Assembly (NCBI RefSeq): GCF_001512295.1
Contig: NZ_LNUP01000002.1
Location: 1,600,567-1,664,566 of the forward strand
Direction: 5' to 3'
From: Pseudomonas sp. EpS/L25
GTDB taxonomy: Bacteria > Pseudomonadota > Gammaproteobacteria > Pseudomonadales > Pseudomonadaceae
DNA: 64,000 bases
Shown here: in pieces, positions 62,545-64,000 of the stretch
Layout: the number at the start of each line of letters is the position of its first letter
Numbering within the stretch: the stretch's first letter is position 1
Notes under the pieces: generated by a model
Database searches by the model: none
Seen by the model: only the letters and a program-made list of their open reading frames with translations
Told to the model about the DNA's origin: nothing
Position numbers and translations under genes: made by a program

Positions 62545-63669
62545 ATGGTCAGCATCCATCCCGTCGACCGCGACTCCCGGCGGGCGGCGATCGTTCTCGC
62601 GCTCTGCTTGCCCAGCGACGTCCTGCTCTATCTCATCCTGCCGATGAATGCCGAGGCCTTCGGCATCGGCCTGACCGAAGCCGGCATACTGCTCGCCGCC
62701 AATCGCCTGGTGCGCATCTTCGGCTACCGCTACGTGGTACAGGGCTATGCCCGCTTCGGCGACCGCCACAGCCTCATGCTCGCCGCCGGGGTGGCAGCGC
62801 TGTGCGCCCTGGGCAACGCGACACTCTCGGGCTTCTGGTGGCTGATCCTGCTGCGGCTGGCCTGGGGCCTGTGCTTCGCGGTGCTCAACCTCTCCACCCA
62901 GGTACTGGCCACCGCCGAGCCAGGCGGCGCCGCACGCCGCTCGGGTACCTCTCGCGCCCTGATCGCCATCGGCCCCATGCTGGCGCTGCCCCTAGGCGCC
63001 TGGATCACCCTGCACTTCGGTCCGCGGTTGATCTTCCTCCTGCTCGCCGGCTTCTGCCTGATGGGCCTGCTGGTGGCCAGCCGGCTGCCGACGCAGCCCC
63101 ATCGACTCGCCAGCACGGGTCGGCGTTTCCGATGGCCCGACCGTATCGCCATCTGGTCCTTCATCGAGGGCGTTGCCCTGGATGGCCTGTTCATCTTCGG
63201 TCTCTCGGTCTTCGCCCAGGCCGCCCTCGGTGGCAACGCGGTGCTGATCGCCGGGCTGCTGATGGCCCTGCGCTACGCCTCGGAGATGAGCCTGAGTCCC
63301 CTGGGTGGCTGGGCCGCCGAGCGCTACGGTGCGGCGGCCATGCTGGTGGCCTTTTCTGCTCTCACGGCCCTGGCACTGAGCGCCTTCGGCTGGCACTGGT
63401 TGGTGCTAGGGGGCGGCAGCGTGCTGATCCTGCGGGCACTGCAGCTGCCGCTGGTGGTGACCCTCGTAGCGGCGCGTCATCCTGGCCAGGCACGGGTGCA
63501 GGCGCTGGCCGCCAATGCCGTCTGGCGCGACGTGGGAGCGGGCCTCGGTCCGTTGCTGGCCGGTGTCCTGCTGCCGCTGCTGTCACCCGCCTGGGTCTAT
63601 CCGCTCGCCGGTCTCGCCATCCTGGCCAGTGCCCTGGCCTGTCGGCAGATCGCGCGGACGCCGGCGTAG
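62545..63669 (+). CDS. MFS transporter
   Basis: 374 aa from ATG 62545 (MVSIHPVDRDSRR); a TTG at 62539 is also in frame. About 11-12 hydrophobic segments. The A motif region YRYVVQGYARFGDRHSLMLAAG near 66-87 and the central loop around residues 185-200 fit the major facilitator superfamily. The cargo is unknown; no drug-efflux or sugar-porter signature is evident. It stands alone between divergent DUF2231 and a MITE. Confidence 0.8.
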   Translation: MVSIHPVDRDSRRAAIVLALCLPSDVLLYLILPMNAEAFGIGLTEAGILLAANRLVRIFGYRYVVQGYARFGDRHSLMLAAGVAALCALGNATLSGFWWLILLRLAWGLCFAVLNLSTQVLATAEPGGAARRSGTSRALIAIGPMLALPLGAWITLHFGPRLIFLLLAGFCLMGLLVASRLPTQPHRLASTGRRFRWPDRIAIWSFIEGVALDGLFIFGLSVFAQAALGGNAVLIAGLLMALRYASEMSLSPLGGWAAERYGAAAMLVAFSALTALALSAFGWHWLVLGGGSVLILRALQLPLVVTLVAARHPGQARVQALAANAVWRDVGAGLGPLLAGVLLPLLSPAWVYPLAGLAILASALACRQIARTPA

Positions 63670-63696
63670 ATACCAGCGCCGCGCGTTCCGGACTAG

Positions 63697-63867
63697 GGTC
63701 TGTACGAAAAATGCCTGCCCTCGGTGATGCTTCGTTGAAAAAGGCCTGGGTCGCCAGCCCGGTCGGAATGCTCATTTACCACTCGTAAACCCGAGCGCGG
63801 GTCCGATCCGCTTCCTCAGCCTTTTTCGCCTCGCCTAACCGTCGCTCGGCGACTTGTCGTACAGAAC
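63697..63867 (-). repeat. MITE family A, copy A2
   Basis: 171 bp, inverted relative to A1, with termini GGTCTGTACGAAAAATGC and the complement of GTTCTGTACGACAAG. Flanked by CTAG on both sides (63693-63696, 63868-63871). It differs from A1 mainly by an extra ACCGGGCTGGCGACCCAGG block beside GGCC, which is also present in B2. It starts 27 bp after the MFS stop. Confidence 0.88.
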
Positions 63868-64000
63868 CTAGGCTCTGTACGAAAAATACTGGCGCAGACA
63901 GCGCAGCGTGCAAGCGAGCGTGACCATCGCCGCGAAACTTTTTGCCAGCTTGTCGTAGCGAGTGCCGATCCTGCGACTCTCCTTCAGCCAGCCGAACATC
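63868..64000 (-). mobile_element. IS5-family insertion sequence, 3' end of transposase and terminal repeat (cut by window edge)
   Basis: Terminal repeat GCTCTGTACGAAAAATACTG starts at 63872. The minus strand encodes MFGWLKESRRIGTRYDKLAK through LRQYFSYRA, then TAG at 63870-63868. The visible 129 bp equal the remnant at 39523-39651. The stop codon lies outside the element, in the CTAG target shared with MITE A2. The rest of the element is beyond the window. Confidence 0.87.

Noticed and set aside
1..64000. tRNA, rRNA or CRISPR array
   Set aside because: No cloverleaf with a T-loop GGTTCGAATCC-type arm, no rRNA blocks and no regularly spaced direct repeats were seen by eye.

Overview
The window reads as chromosomal DNA of a high-GC gammaproteobacterium, most likely a Pseudomonas of the oryzihabitans/psychrotolerans type. 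I infer this from gene content and order: a hut locus with HutC, HutD, HutF and HutG, an OprD-family porin, PauA-type polyamine genes, a BdlA-like transducer and pseudomonad REP hairpins. No search was run, so the genus is an inference. Most of the window is dense, GC-rich catabolic and transport operons. Two AT-richer stretches (about 35.4-37.1 kb and 39.4-45.6 kb) look acquired or degraded.

Layout. 0-6 kb: a LysR regulator (cut by the window edge) diverges from a gamma-glutamyl polyamine operon (puuA-puuC-puuB-puuD-like). 6.3-19.6 kb: a histidine/urocanate (hut) locus made of an ammonia-lyase homologue, a polar amino-acid ABC transporter, hutD, hutC, hutF, hutG, hutI, an NCS1 permease and hutU. 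Three HutC-type operators link the transcription units. 19.9-27.3 kb: amidase, DUF2254 protein, cyclodeaminase-family protein, GntP permease, paired half-size chromate transporters and a LysR gene. 27.5-35.4 kb: a Dpp-type peptide ABC operon ending in two M20 peptidases. 35.4-37.1 kb: an AT-rich patch with one lipoprotein. 37.1-39.2 kb: acdR/acdS (ACC deaminase) and a hypothetical gene. 39.2-45.6 kb: REP hairpins, IS110 and IS5 remnants, a MITE, a BdlA-like transducer, an AraC regulator, small orphan genes and a malic-enzyme pseudogene. 45.7-49 kb: a PBP5-type carboxypeptidase and a two-component system. 49.2-56.4 kb: a tricarboxylate locus with a ModA-fold protein that may be aconitate isomerase, an OprD porin, a CitMHS transporter, DctA, a PrpF/GalD-type isomerase and a divergent LysR. 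56.5-60.4 kb: a bo3-type quinol oxidase operon without cyoE. 60.6-63.7 kb: a sorbosone-dehydrogenase-like lipoprotein, a DUF2231 protein and an MFS transporter. The window ends inside an IS5-family element.

Three observations stand out. (1) The only histidine ammonia-lyase homologue in this otherwise nearly complete hut locus lacks the Ala-Ser-Gly tripeptide that forms the MIO cofactor, and also lacks a catalytic Tyr. (2) Three families of short non-coding transposon-like elements (MITEs, called A, B and C here) are scattered through the window. A and B share an internal module but have different ends. B copies carry clean 3-bp target duplications. Four of the five A/B copies sit on or within 3 bp of a gene's stop codon. 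A uses the terminal repeats of the local IS5-family element, and that element takes its transposase stop codon from the CTAG target. (3) The 49-56 kb locus fits uptake and isomerisation of trans-aconitate or a related tricarboxylate.
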